Assembly: GCA_023055355.1 (NCBI GenBank)
Contig: JALJCS010000054.1
Coordinates: forward strand, 2,108,001 to 2,172,000
Reading direction: 5' to 3'
Origin: Agelaius tricolor
Lineage: Eukaryota > Chordata > Aves > Passeriformes > Icteridae
DNA: 64,000 bases
Shown here in pieces: positions 47,201-59,200 of this stretch; position 1 is the stretch's first letter; each line of letters starts with the position of its first letter. The notes beneath the pieces were generated by a model. The model saw nothing but the letters and a program-made list of their open reading frames with translations, did not search any database and was not told the DNA's origin. The position numbers were made by a program, and so were the translations under genes.

Positions 47201-50200
47201 TGTGACTGCGGGGAGGTGGAGGTACAGGGGGCCTCGTGGGACATGGGGGACAGGGGGTCCTACTGGGACATGGGGGACAGGGGGTCCTACTGGGACATGG
47301 GGGCACAGGGGGTCCTACTGGGACATGGGGGCACAGGGGGTCCTACTGGGACATGGAGGTACGGGGGGCCCTCGTGGGACATGGGGGACAGGGGGTCCTA
47401 CTGGGACATGGGGGGACAAGGGGTCCTCATGGGATACAGAGGGACAGGGGGTCCCTCATGGGACATGGGGGGACAGGGGGTCCCTCATGGGACATGGGGG
47501 GACAGGGGGTCCTACTGGGACATGGGGAGACAGAGTGACCCTCATGGGACGTGGAGGGACAGGGGGTCCTACTGGGATACAGAGGGACAGGGGGTCCTTG
47601 TGGGCCATGGGGGGACAGGGGGTCCCTCGTGGGACATGGAGGGACAGGAGGTCCTCCTCAGCTGAGGGAATTCCTGCACAGGGCATTTCCAAGGGAGGGG
47701 TTTGCTGTCACCACAGGGCCTCCATCCCAAGGACTTTTCGCAGCCCCACCTTCCTGAACCCATCTATCCCAGTCCCAGCTTTCCCCCCCAGTGCCCAGCT
47801 CTCCCTGCTGCCCTCTGTGCCTCAGTTTCCCCGTTGCAGGATGAGCAGGGCAGTGCTGGGATGGGTGTGGCAGGGGCTGGGGGCAGTGCTGGGGAAGGGA
47901 TGGAGCCCCAGCCCATGGAGCTGTGCTCCCCACAGGAATGCACCAACCCCTGCTGCAACGCTCACAACTGCACGCTCAAGGAGGGGGCCCAGTGTGCCCA
48001 CGGCGACTGCTGCCACAGCTGCAAGGTGAGACCCAGCCTGCCCGCCCCCTGCCCGCCCCCTGCCACCCTGTGCCATCCCCTGCCCACCCCGTGCCCATGG
48101 GATGAGGTGCAGACCCAGCCCTGCCGTTCCCTGGGGACTCCTGAGCTGTTTGTCCACAGGGACACGCTCCCTGTGCCCCATGGGCAGGGTTCATGTGGCA
48201 CCTTGTGTCTTCAGGGGAATCCTGGCATGGGCTGGGCTGGGAGGGACCTCAGAGCCCCCCAGTGCCACCCCTGCCATGGCAGGGACACCTCCCACTGTCC
48301 CAGGGCAGCCACAGCCCCAGTGTCCAGCCTGGCCTTGGGCACTGCCAGGGATCCAGGGGCAGCCACAGCTGCTCTGGGCACCTGTGCCAGGGCCTGCCCA
48401 CCCTGCCAGGGAACAATTCCCAATTCCCAAGATCCCATCCAGCCCTGCCCTCTGGCAGTGGGAGCCATTCCCTGGCTCCTGTCCCTGCAGGCCCTTTCCC
48501 AGCTCCCTCTCCAGCAGAATCCCTCTGGCAGCTCTGTGGCTGAGGTGCAGCTGAGGAAGTGTCCCCGTGCCCTGACAGCCCCAGCAGCCCCACAGGGCAC
48601 CTGTCACGTGTTAGAGCTGCCAGCTGTGCCAGCTGTGCCAGGAGGCACCGTCACTGCCCCCTGTCCCCAGCCTGTCCCCCTGTCACTGCCCCCTGTCCCC
48701 AGCCTGTCCCCCTGTCACTGCCCCCTGTCCCCAGTCTGTCCCCCTGTCACTGCCCCCTGTCCCCTGTGTGTGTCCCTATGTCACTGCCTCCTGTCCCCTG
48801 TGTGTGTCCCCCTGTCACTGCCCCCTGTCCCCTGTGTGTGTCCCTATGTCACTGCCCCCTGTCCCCAGCCTGTCCCCCTGTCACTGCCCCCTGTCCCCTG
48901 TGTGTGTCCCCCTGTCACTGCCCCCTGTCCCCAGCCTGTCCCCCTGTCACTGCCCCGTGTCTCCAGCCTGTCCCTGTGTCACTGCCCCCTGTCCCCTGTG
49001 TGTGTCCCTATGTCACTGCCCCCTGTCCCCTGTGTGTGTCCCCATGTCACTGCCCCCTGTCCCCAGCCTGTCCCCCTGTCACTGCCCCCTGTCCCCTGTG
49101 TGTGTCCCCCTGTCACTGCCCCCTGTCCCCAGCCTGTCCCTGTGTCACTGCCCCCTGTCCCCTGTGTGTGTCCCTGTGTCACTGCCCCCTGTCCCCAGCC
49201 TGTCCCCCTGTCACTGCCCCCTGTCCCCTGTGTGTGTCCCCCTGTCACTGCCCCCTGTCCCCAGCCTGTCCCCCTGTCACTGCCCCCTGTCCCCAGCCTG
49301 TCCCTGTGTCCCCAGCTGAAGGTGGCTGGCACGCCGTGCCGGGAGGCCGCTGGCTCCTGTGACCTGCCCGAGTTCTGCACGGGAGTGTCCCCGTACTGCC
49401 CTCCCAACGTGTACCTGCTGGACGGCTCCTCGTGTGCCCAGGGCCAGGCCTACTGCAGCAACGGCATGTGCATGACCCACCAGCAGCAGTGTGTGCAGCT
49501 CTGGGGGCCAGGTCAGTCCCATCTCTCATGTGCATGACCCACCAGCAGCAGTGTGTGCAGCTCTGGGGGCCAGGTCAGTCCCTCCCTGCAGCAATGGTGT
49601 GTGCATGACCCACCAGCAGCAGTGTGTGCAGCTCTGGGGGCCAGGTCAGTCCCTCCCTGCAGCAATGGTGTGTGCATGACCCACCAGCAGCAGTGTGTAC
49701 AGCTCTGGGGGCCAGGTCAGTCCCTCCTCTCATGTCCATGACCCACCAGCAGCAGTGTGTGCAGCTCTGGGGGCCAGGTCAGTCCCATCCCTCACTGCAG
49801 CAGAGCCTGGGGGTGCCCGGGGGGCTGCGGGGGCTGCATGGGGGCCCTGGCACAGCCACAACCACACCAACAGCCAGGGGACAATTCTGAACCCCAAATC
49901 CTTGGGAATGGGATGGGGGGTGCCCAGAGCAGCCGTGGCTGCCCCTGGATCCCTGGAATGTGCAAAGCCAAGTTGGACATGGAGGCTTGGGGCACCTGGG
50001 ACAGTGGGAGGTGTCCCTGCCCTGGGTGGAACTGGGTGGGTTTAAGGTCTCTTCCAACCCAAACCATCCTACGACCAAAATCCTCCTCAAGACTCCAGCT
50101 AATGGGGAAGTTCATCCCTCCTGCCCCAGGTCTGGCAGCACAGCAGCAGCTCTGGGAGAGCTTTCCCCAGCGTGTTCTCCCTGAGCACCACGTGCTGCTC

Positions 50201-53200
50201 CTGCTGCGGGTCCCTGCCCGTGCCTGGCTTCCCAGAGCTCTCCTCCCCGTGTGCAGGAGCGTGGCCAGCCCCCGATGCCTGCTTCCAGGACGTGAACATG
50301 GCAGGGAACACCTACGGCAACTGCGGCAAGGACAGCCAGGGCCGCTACGTCAAGTGTGACAAGAGGTGGGCACAGCGCTGGCACTGGCTGCCCCGTGTCC
50401 CTCCTGTACCCCTGGCATTCCTGCCACCCCTGCCATCCCTGCCGCCCCTGCCATGCCACTGGGAGGGCCCTACCTCAGCCCTGCCACAGGCAGCAGCCAT
50501 TGGGACAGCGTTGGCACCGGCTGCCCAATGTCCCCTCCCGTGCCCACATTTGTCCCTGCCACCCCTGCCACCCCTGCCAAGCCACTGGGAGGGCCCTGCC
50601 TCAGCCCTACCCCCGGGAATCAGCCCTTGGGACAGCCCTGTTTTGTACCCCAGGAAGCCACCAGGTCCTCCTGGGCTCTGTCCCCATCGCTGCTGGGAGC
50701 TGGCACTTGGAGATCTGGAGCTCTTTTCCAGCCCACATCCTGTGATTCTGCTGCCCCACCACGAGCAGCTCCCAGCCCAGCCTGCTGGGAAATCAAAGCC
50801 AGTGCCACATTTAGGGAGTTGTGCACTCTGTGTTCTCAGTGCCACATTTAGGGAGTTGTGCACTCTGTGTTCCCAGTGCCACATTTAGGGAGTTGTGTTC
50901 CCAGTGACTCCAGGGATGTCAGAGCCTCCCCTCCCCTGCCCTGGCTGTTTCCTTCCATCATTTCTGTGCTGCCCATGATTTAACCCGCTGGCCCTCTGCA
51001 GCATGGCCACAAACCCATGGGCATGAGCCCCAGGTGTGGGATGGTGGGGCTGGGGGGCTGCTGCCCGCCTGTGCCAGCTCCCCCGGCCGTGCCCGCTGCA
51101 GGGATGCCATGTGTGGGAAGATCCAGTGCCAGAGCTCTGCCAAGAAGCCGCAGGGCACCAACACGGTGTCCATCGACACCACCATCCGCCTCAAGGGCCG
51201 CGAGGTCAAGTGCAGGGGCACCTTCGTCTACAGCGCCAAGGACGACCAGGAGGACCTGTCCGACCCAGGGCTGGTCCTGACGGGCACCAAGTGCGGGGAT
51301 GGCATGGTGAGTGCCCCTCCTGCCCTGGCACTGCTGAGGGGCCCCTGCTCTGGGCTCTGACCCAGCTCCAGGGCTCTGACCCAGCTCCAGGCCCCTGCTC
51401 TGGGCTCTGACCCAGCTCCAGGCCCCTGCTCTGGGCTCTGACCCAGCTCCAGGCTGCACATGGCCCTTCCCTGGGTCACAGCCAGGCCCTGCAGTGGTTC
51501 CTTCCACACCTGTAGGTGTTGTCTCAGTGTCACCTCAACTGCTGCCACCAGGTGTTTGTGGGCCACCAGGTTCTTCTCACCCGGGGCATTTGTGGGCATC
51601 AGCAGATGCTCAGTTTTGTTTTGTCCATCAAATTGTTCTCTGTGCCCTCCAAGCTTCTTCACCAAATCGGTTCAGAGTGGAGCAACCCCAGCGGGATTTG
51701 CCCCCAGATTTGATTGAGGATTCCTCCTATGAAGAGATGGTTTCCCAGAGGAAACAGGAAACCTCTGCCAGGAATCAACCTGACAAATCCAGTGCTAACT
51801 GGGCACTGCTGTCTGCAGCCCCTGCATTTGCAAGGGCTTTGGAGGGGGCCAGTTGAGCTGAGAGAGGGCAGAGGCTGCTGGAGGACAGGGCAGGAGGGAT
51901 GTGTTCCAGAGAGGGCTGGCTGTGGACACACAGCCTTCCCTGCTTGGCATTGTAACAGTGAAATCTTCATCGGGAAGGCCAAAGCAGTGACATTTCCATG
52001 AGGAAATATGGCCAGTTTTGAAATGCAGCATTGTTTATTTTGGCCAGTGCCTGGGTTTGGGGGCCAAATGGGAAATGGTTTCTCTTGGTTTGGGGCCCAA
52101 ATGGAAATGGTTTCTCTTGGTTTGGGGCCCAAATGGAAATGGTTTCTCCAGGAGCTGGCAGGGTCTGTGTGTGGAGGGGGTAGGAGTGCTGCTGGCTGGG
52201 CTCTGGATAGGGAATGGGATCCCTTGGCTGGAACCATGTGATTTCACCACCTGCATTTTCCAGCCCTCCAACCCTCTGGAGACCCCCCAGCTGTCCCCTG
52301 TCCAGGTCCCTGTGTGACCCCAGCCCCTCTCGTGTGTCCCCCCAGGTGTGCAAGGACCGGCGGTGCCAGAACGCGTCCCTGTTCGAGCTGGAGAAGTGTG
52401 TGTCCCGCTGCCATGGCCACGGGGTGAGCTCTGCTGGGAGCCCCTGGCATCAGGGGAGGGCAGGGAGCCAGCCCCAGGGTGTGCCATGGAGATGGGACCT
52501 GCAGGGAGCCCCTGGCATCAGGGGAGGGCAGGGAGCCAGCCCCAGGGTCTGCCACAGGGATGTGACCTGCAGAGAGCCAGCCCCAGGGTCTGCCATGGAG
52601 ATGGGACCTGCAGGGAGCCAGCCCCAGGGTGTGCCATGGAGATGGGACCTGCAGGGAGCCAGCCCCAGGCTCTGCCACAGGCGTGGGCGCTGGGACCCAG
52701 TGGATTTGTGCCTCTCAGACCCGTCCAGTGGGGCTGGGACCTTTGCTCAGCCGTGTCCCAGCGAGAGGAACAGGACTGTTTGTGGTGTCAGGGCCATCTG
52801 CAAAGCTTGGCTCAGGGTCTGGTTTGAGCTGGAGAGTGTTTGGAGCTCGGAGCAGGAGTGGGGTCCCCCTGAGAGCAGGAGAAGAGCTGGAAGGAGAAGT
52901 GGGACAGCAGAAAGGCAGGGCACTGGCTCAGGGAGTGCAGGAAAGCTGCTCTCCAGAGCTGAAAGGTTACACAGGTCTGAGCTCTGTGCGTGCAGGGCTC
53001 TGTCAGATGAGGCAACAGGCACTGCTGGCTTCTGGGTGTGACAGATCAAACACCTGACTGACCCTTTTGTGGCAGCTGAGACATCCACACCTACCCCTTG
53101 TTCTGCCCAGCAGGGCTCAGGCTCCAGAGCTGGAGTTAGTCAGCCTGGAGATGAGCAGGTTCTGGGGGGACCTTCTGGCACCTTCCAGCACTAAAAGGGG

Positions 53201-56200
53201 CTTGTAAAGAAGAGGGAAGTGACTTTTGACATGGGCAGATAGGGACAGGAGCAGGGGGAATGGCTTCAAACTGAAAGAAGAGATGGAGATGGGATATGGG
53301 GCAGGAATTGTTCCCTGGCAGGGTGGGCAGGGGCTGGGCTGGAATTCCCAGAGCAGCTGTGGCTGCCCCTGGATCCCTGGCAGTGCCCAAGGCCAGGCTG
53401 GACATCGGGGCTGGAGCAGCCTGGGACAGTGGGAGATGTCCCTGCCATGGCAGAAGGTGGCACTGGGTGGGATTTAAGTTCCTTCCCTGATCCCAACCCA
53501 TTCCAGGATTCTGTGATGTCCAAGGGGAAGCACTGTCAGGGGTGAAGCTTCTTCAGCCCAGACTTATGTCACCATCTGTTCATTCCTGCCCTGTGGACCC
53601 CCATTGCACACATGCCAGCCCTGTCCTGTGTCCCCAGGTGTGCAACAGCAACAAGAACTGTCACTGTGAGCCCGGCTGGGCCCCCCCGTTCTGCGAGAAG
53701 CCGGGGCTGGGGGGCAGCGTGGATAGCGGCCCCGTGCAGAGCCACGGTGAGTGAGGCACAATTGTCCTGTGCAGAGAGGTCAGTCACAGTCACACTGTCC
53801 CTGTGCCCTGAGGTCAGTCACAGTCACAGTGTCCCTATGCAGAGAGGTCAGTCACAGTCACACTGTCCCTGTGCCCTGAGGTCAGTCACAGTCACACTGT
53901 CCCCATGCAGAGCCAGGGTCAGTCACAGTCACACTGTCCCGGTGCCCTGAGGTCAGTCACAGTCACACTGTCCCCATGCAGAGCCAGGGTCAGTCACAGT
54001 CACATTGTCCCCATGCCCTGAGGGCTCTGGGGCTGCAGTGGGGCCAGGGAGGGCTGGGGGCTCCCAGAGGGGCCTGTGCAGGTGTGACTGTGTTCATAGG
54101 GGTTCTTGGATGGGGGAACAGACGAGGATCTGACTCCATGTTTCACAAGGCTGATTTATTATTTTATGATATATATTACATTAAAACTGTACTAAAAGAA
54201 GAAAAGGTTCTCATCAGAAGACTAGCTAAGAATAGAATAGCCAAGAATGATAACAAAGGTTTGTGGCTGGGACAGAGAGCCCAAGCCAGCTGACTGTGAT
54301 TGGCCATTAATTACAAACAACCACATGAGCCCAATCCCAGATGCACCTGTTGCATTCCACAGCAGCAGATAACCATTGATTACATTTTGTTCCTGAGGCC
54401 TCTCAGCTTCTCAGGAGGAAGAATCCCAAGGAAAGGCTTTTCCATAGAAGTTGTCTGTGACATGCAGGCAGCCCCACGGCGTGTGCCCAGCTCTGGCTGG
54501 CTGGTGGCACCCGCTGCCACCAGAGGCCATCGAGGGGCCGTTCCCTTCCCGGGGTGGCAGCAGCAGGGATGTGCCAGCTCTGCTGACCAGGAATGGGCAA
54601 TGGGCCGTGGGCTGCTGCTGTCCCAGCCCCTGACTGGCCCCTGTGCTCCCCTGGCAGCCCACGAGTCCATCCTGATCACCCTGGTGGTCATCTCGCTGTT
54701 CCTGCTGCCCGCCCTGACGCTCAGCATCTGCTACTGGTACCGCCAGGAGAACTCCCTGCTGGCCAGGTGGATCCAGGAGAGCAGGCTCAGGGCCCACGGC
54801 GCCTGCAGGTGGGTGGGCACACAACCCTTCCCTCCCTGCACCCAGGGCAGCCTGGGCTGGTTCCACCCTGCCTGGCAGGCGCTGGGGGAGCTGGGGGTGC
54901 ACAGCCCCTGCTGCGGTGAGAGACCTGCTCTGGGGGCTGCACAGACTGTGCTGGGAAACCCAGAGCCCTGCAGGTGAGAGACCTGCTCTGGGGGCTGCAC
55001 AGACTGTGCTGGGAAACCCAGAGCCCTGCAGGTGAGAGACCTGCTCTGGGGGCTGCACAGACTGACCTGGGAAACCCAGAGCCCTGCAGCGTGAGAGCTG
55101 CTCTGGGGGCTGCACAGACTGTGCTGGGAAACCCAGAGCCCTGCAGGTGTGAGAGCTGCTCTGGGGGCTGCACAGACTGACCTGGGAAACCCAGAGCCCT
55201 GCAGCGTGAGAGCTGCTCTGGGGGCTGCACAGACTGACCTGGGAAACCCAGAGCCCTGCAGTGTGAGAGACCTGCTCTGGGGGCTGCACAGACTGACCTG
55301 GGAAACCCAGAGCCCTGCAGTGTGAGAGCTGCTCTGGGGGCTGCACAGACTGTGCTGGGAAACCCAGAGCCCTGCAGTGTGAGAGCTGCTCTGGGGGCTG
55401 CACAGACTGACCTGGGAAACCCAGAGCCCTGCAGCGTGAGAGCTGCTCTGGGGGCTGCACAGACTGACCTGGGAAACCCAGAGCCCTGCAGTGTGAGAGA
55501 CCTGCTCTGGGGGCTGCACAGACTGACCTGGGAAACCCAGAGCCCTGCAGGTGTGAGAGCTGCTCTGGGGGCTGCACAGACTGTGCTGGGAAACCCAGAG
55601 CCCTGCAGTGTGAGAGCTGCTCTGACCTGCACAGACTGACCTGGGAAACCCAGAGCCCTGCAGTGTGAGAGCTGCTCTGGGGGCTGCACAGACTGTGCTG
55701 GGAAACCCAGAGCCCTGCAGGTGTGAGAGCTGCTCTGGGGGCTGCACAGACTGACCTGGGAAACCCAGAGCCCTGCAGTGTCAGACCTGCTCTGGGGGCT
55801 GCACAGACTGTGCTGGGAAACCCAGGGCTCTCAGCAATTCCCTGAGCCCAGGACAGGAACAGGGAGGGGTGTCCTGTCCTCGGGGCAGGGCAGTCCCAGG
55901 GAGGGGTGGGGGTGGCCTGGAATCAAGGAGAATTCTCATTCCTTGTCGGCTGCCCATCACACACTGAGCATCCCTGCTCCAAACACTGACCATCCCTGTC
56001 ACACACTGAGCATCCCTGCTCCAAACACTGACCTTCCCTGCTGCCCATCCCAGTCTGACCATCCTTATCACACACTGACCATCCCTGCTGCCCATCACTG
56101 CCCATCACTGCCCTGCTGCCCAGTCTGACCATCCCTGTCACACACTGACCATCCCTGTTCCCCAGCAGTGAGGGCTGGCTGTTAACGAGGAGTTACCTGA

Positions 56201-59200
56201 GACAGGGCAGTGTTTTTGGGGCAGCTGGTGCTCCCCTGGTTGCTTTATTTTGCCATGTCCCAAATTCCCAGCAGGAACAAGTCTGTGGGTCGGAAGTCGA
56301 GCAGTGCCCATGCCAAAGCTGCTTTCACCCTGAGGAACATTTCAGCCTCCAGCCACCCCTCTAAGGTCAGTAATAACTCAGTAGGGTCAGGGATAACTCA
56401 CCAGGGTCAGGGATAACTCAGCTGCCAGGTTTGATTCCCTGCTGGGATGTGAAGCCTGTGGATGTCACATCTGCTCCCAGGAGCTGGGCAAGCCCTGGTG
56501 CCGTGTGCTGGTCCTGCCCCATGTCTGCACTGAGCCCATGGCCAGGTGTGCCCATCCCTCCTAAAACTGAATTTGTTGAGCTCAAACTCCCCTGGTGATC
56601 ACCAGGAACCTCCACTGGGAAACTTCCCATATGGAAAAGGGATAGATGGGAGTGAGGGATGATCACAGCCTGTGGTGGGGGCAGGGGGGTATTTTCTGAT
56701 GTTAATCAGCCCAAAATTCAAACAAAGCTGGTCTTTGGCTTTGCAGTTTGATTTATGGTGTCCTGTTCTTCCTTTTTGGGTCACTGCTCTTGGCTCCTGC
56801 AGGTTTGGTTATTCCTTCATTTGGCTATTCCCTCATGTTCCAGAAGTTCTTTTATTTATCCTGTGCTACACTTCAGTGAATTTTTAGCTTTGAACCTGCA
56901 TTGGTGCTTTTTGGGCAGCAGGGCTGAATTTAGGAAGAATTCAAGTTTTTTGGATGTCTCCCCCCTGTTGGAAATCTGGATTCAGCAGAGCTGACCCTGC
57001 TCTGGGTCTCCATCACTTTCTCATCCCTGAGTGTTCCCATGGGGTTGGTGAGGAGCAAACCCAGAATCACAGACTCAGGAAGGCTGGAAATGCCCTCCAA
57101 TGTCCATCTCCAAGCCCATCAAACCCATCCATCAGCTGCCAGGTTCAGCACTGACCACGCTCAGCTTTTGGCTGGGCTGGCCCCAGGAGGTGCCCCAGAG
57201 CTCCTCCTGCAGCTCCCTGGGCCCAGGCCTCAGTGTTAATTGTTAATTGCTGCCCCCAGATGTGCAGGGTGTCTCTGCTCCGGCCCCTGTGGCTGCAGAA
57301 CGAGTCTGAACTCTTCACTTTTCGCTCCTGAGGTTGTTTATTAATTCTGATCTATAAAATTTTCTTTCTGCCCAGTCCAGATCTGCTCAGCAGGGCAGCC
57401 ACAGGCACTGTGACCGCCCCCGGGGCGGTGCTGTCCTTTTATACTACAAACTACATAGAACATATTGACACTGAATTCCAATACCCATCACCTGTGTTAG
57501 ACAGTGCACTGCTACTCTAAACCAATCCCAAAGTGCCAGCACCACTGCAGAAAATGGAGAACAAGAAGAGGAGGAAAGGCTGGACATGCCCAAGTTCCTC
57601 CATCTTGTCCCCATAACCCCCACACCAAAAATCCTAAAATCTACATTTTCACCCTGTGATCATTTTGTTCTTACACCATTCAAACCCGTGTGACTTTCAT
57701 GTCCTCATACAGAGCTGGTCACTTGCTCCAGGGGTCACAATCAAAGCCCCAGGTGCTCTGGGCTGTGCCAGGGTCTCTGAGCCCCCGGCGGGGTCCTGGC
57801 AGCTCTGGGCACCTGGAGGGATGTGCTCAGTTCTGACACGGGGGCACAGCTGCAGTTGAGCACCTGGAGCAGGTGCCCCAAGGATGCTCCCCCAGCTGTG
57901 TTTCTCTGTGCTTTTCTCCTCCTCTCCCTCTCGCAGGGCCCTTGGAGCGCATTCCTGCCCCGGCCCGGCGCGGCCCAGCCCGGCTCCCAGCCCATCAACG
58001 TGGTGCACCCCCTGCGCCCGGCCCCCCTGAGCATCCCCCCCCGGCCCAGGGACCCCAGGCCCGCCCGGCCCCCGCCCCCGGCCTCCAAATCCCCCCCGGG
58101 CCCCGCCAAGGCCGGCGCCCCCCAGGCCAAGCTCCCGCCGCCCAGGAAACCCCTGCCCTGCAGCCCCGTCAGGAGCCCACAGGTGAGATCCCACTGGGGA
58201 CCCCACAGGTGAGCTCTGGTCAGGGGGACACAGGTGAGACCCCACTGGGGACCCCACAGGTGAGATCCCACTGGGGACCCCACAGGTGAGATCCCACTGG
58301 GGACCCCACAGGTGAGATCCCACTGGGGACCCCACAGGTGAGCTCTGATGGGGGACACAGGTGAGCTCTGCCCTGCAGCCCTGTTAGGAGCCCACAGGCA
58401 AGTTCTGATGGGTGAGATATAGGTGACCTGTGCTGGGTGACCCCACAGGTGATCCCTGCTGGGGGGGACACAGAGCTGTGCTGGGGGATCCTACAGGTGA
58501 GCCCTGCTCAGTGACCCCACAGGTGAGCTGTGTTGGGGGAGACACAGGTGAGCTCCCATTGGGGACCCCACAGGTGAGCTCTGCTCAGGGAGACACAGGT
58601 GAGCTCTGCTGGGTGACCCCACTGGTGAGCTCTGCTGGGTGACCCCACAGGTGAGCTGTGTCCCCCCCCAGGCCCAGGTGAGCTCCTGGCCCTGTCTGGG
58701 TCGGGCTGGGCTCTGTTTAGGATCTGTTTCAGCCCCCTGAGGCTGCACCTGTGCTGCCATTGCAGGAGACCCATCACACCTGAGGGTGCTTTAGGGTTTT
58801 TTGGGCATTGTTCTGTGCTTTGAAGGATCTCAGCTCTACAGGGGGAGGGAGCTCTGTGGGGCTCCCTGGATGCCCCTCTAAGGGCTCTATTACTGCTCTG
58901 ATGCCAGGTGGCCCCCAAGCTCTGCAGGGAGCTCTGTGGGGCTCCCTGGATGCCTGTCTAAGGGCTGTGTCCCTGCTGTGCCCTCTGATGCCAGGTGGCC
59001 CCAAAGCTCTGCAGGGAGGGAGGTTTGTGGGGCTCTGCAGGGGGAGGGAGGTCAGTGGGCTCCTTGGCTGCTCCCCTAAGGGCTCTGTCTGTGCCCTCTG
59101 CCATGCCAGGTGGTCCCCAAGCTCTCTGGGGCTCCCTGGCTGCCCCCTAAGGGCTCTGTCTGTGCTCTGATGCCAGGTGGTCCCCAAGCTCTGCAGGCCC

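Noticed and set aside
47702..49537. 611-codon plus-strand frame taken as one coding unit
   Set aside because: Only its last part (49316-49511) is an exon; the rest is CR1 and minisatellite that happens to lack stops.
54905..55830. CRISPR-like regular repeats
   Set aside because: Units are contiguous tandem repeats without unique spacers, in a vertebrate intron.
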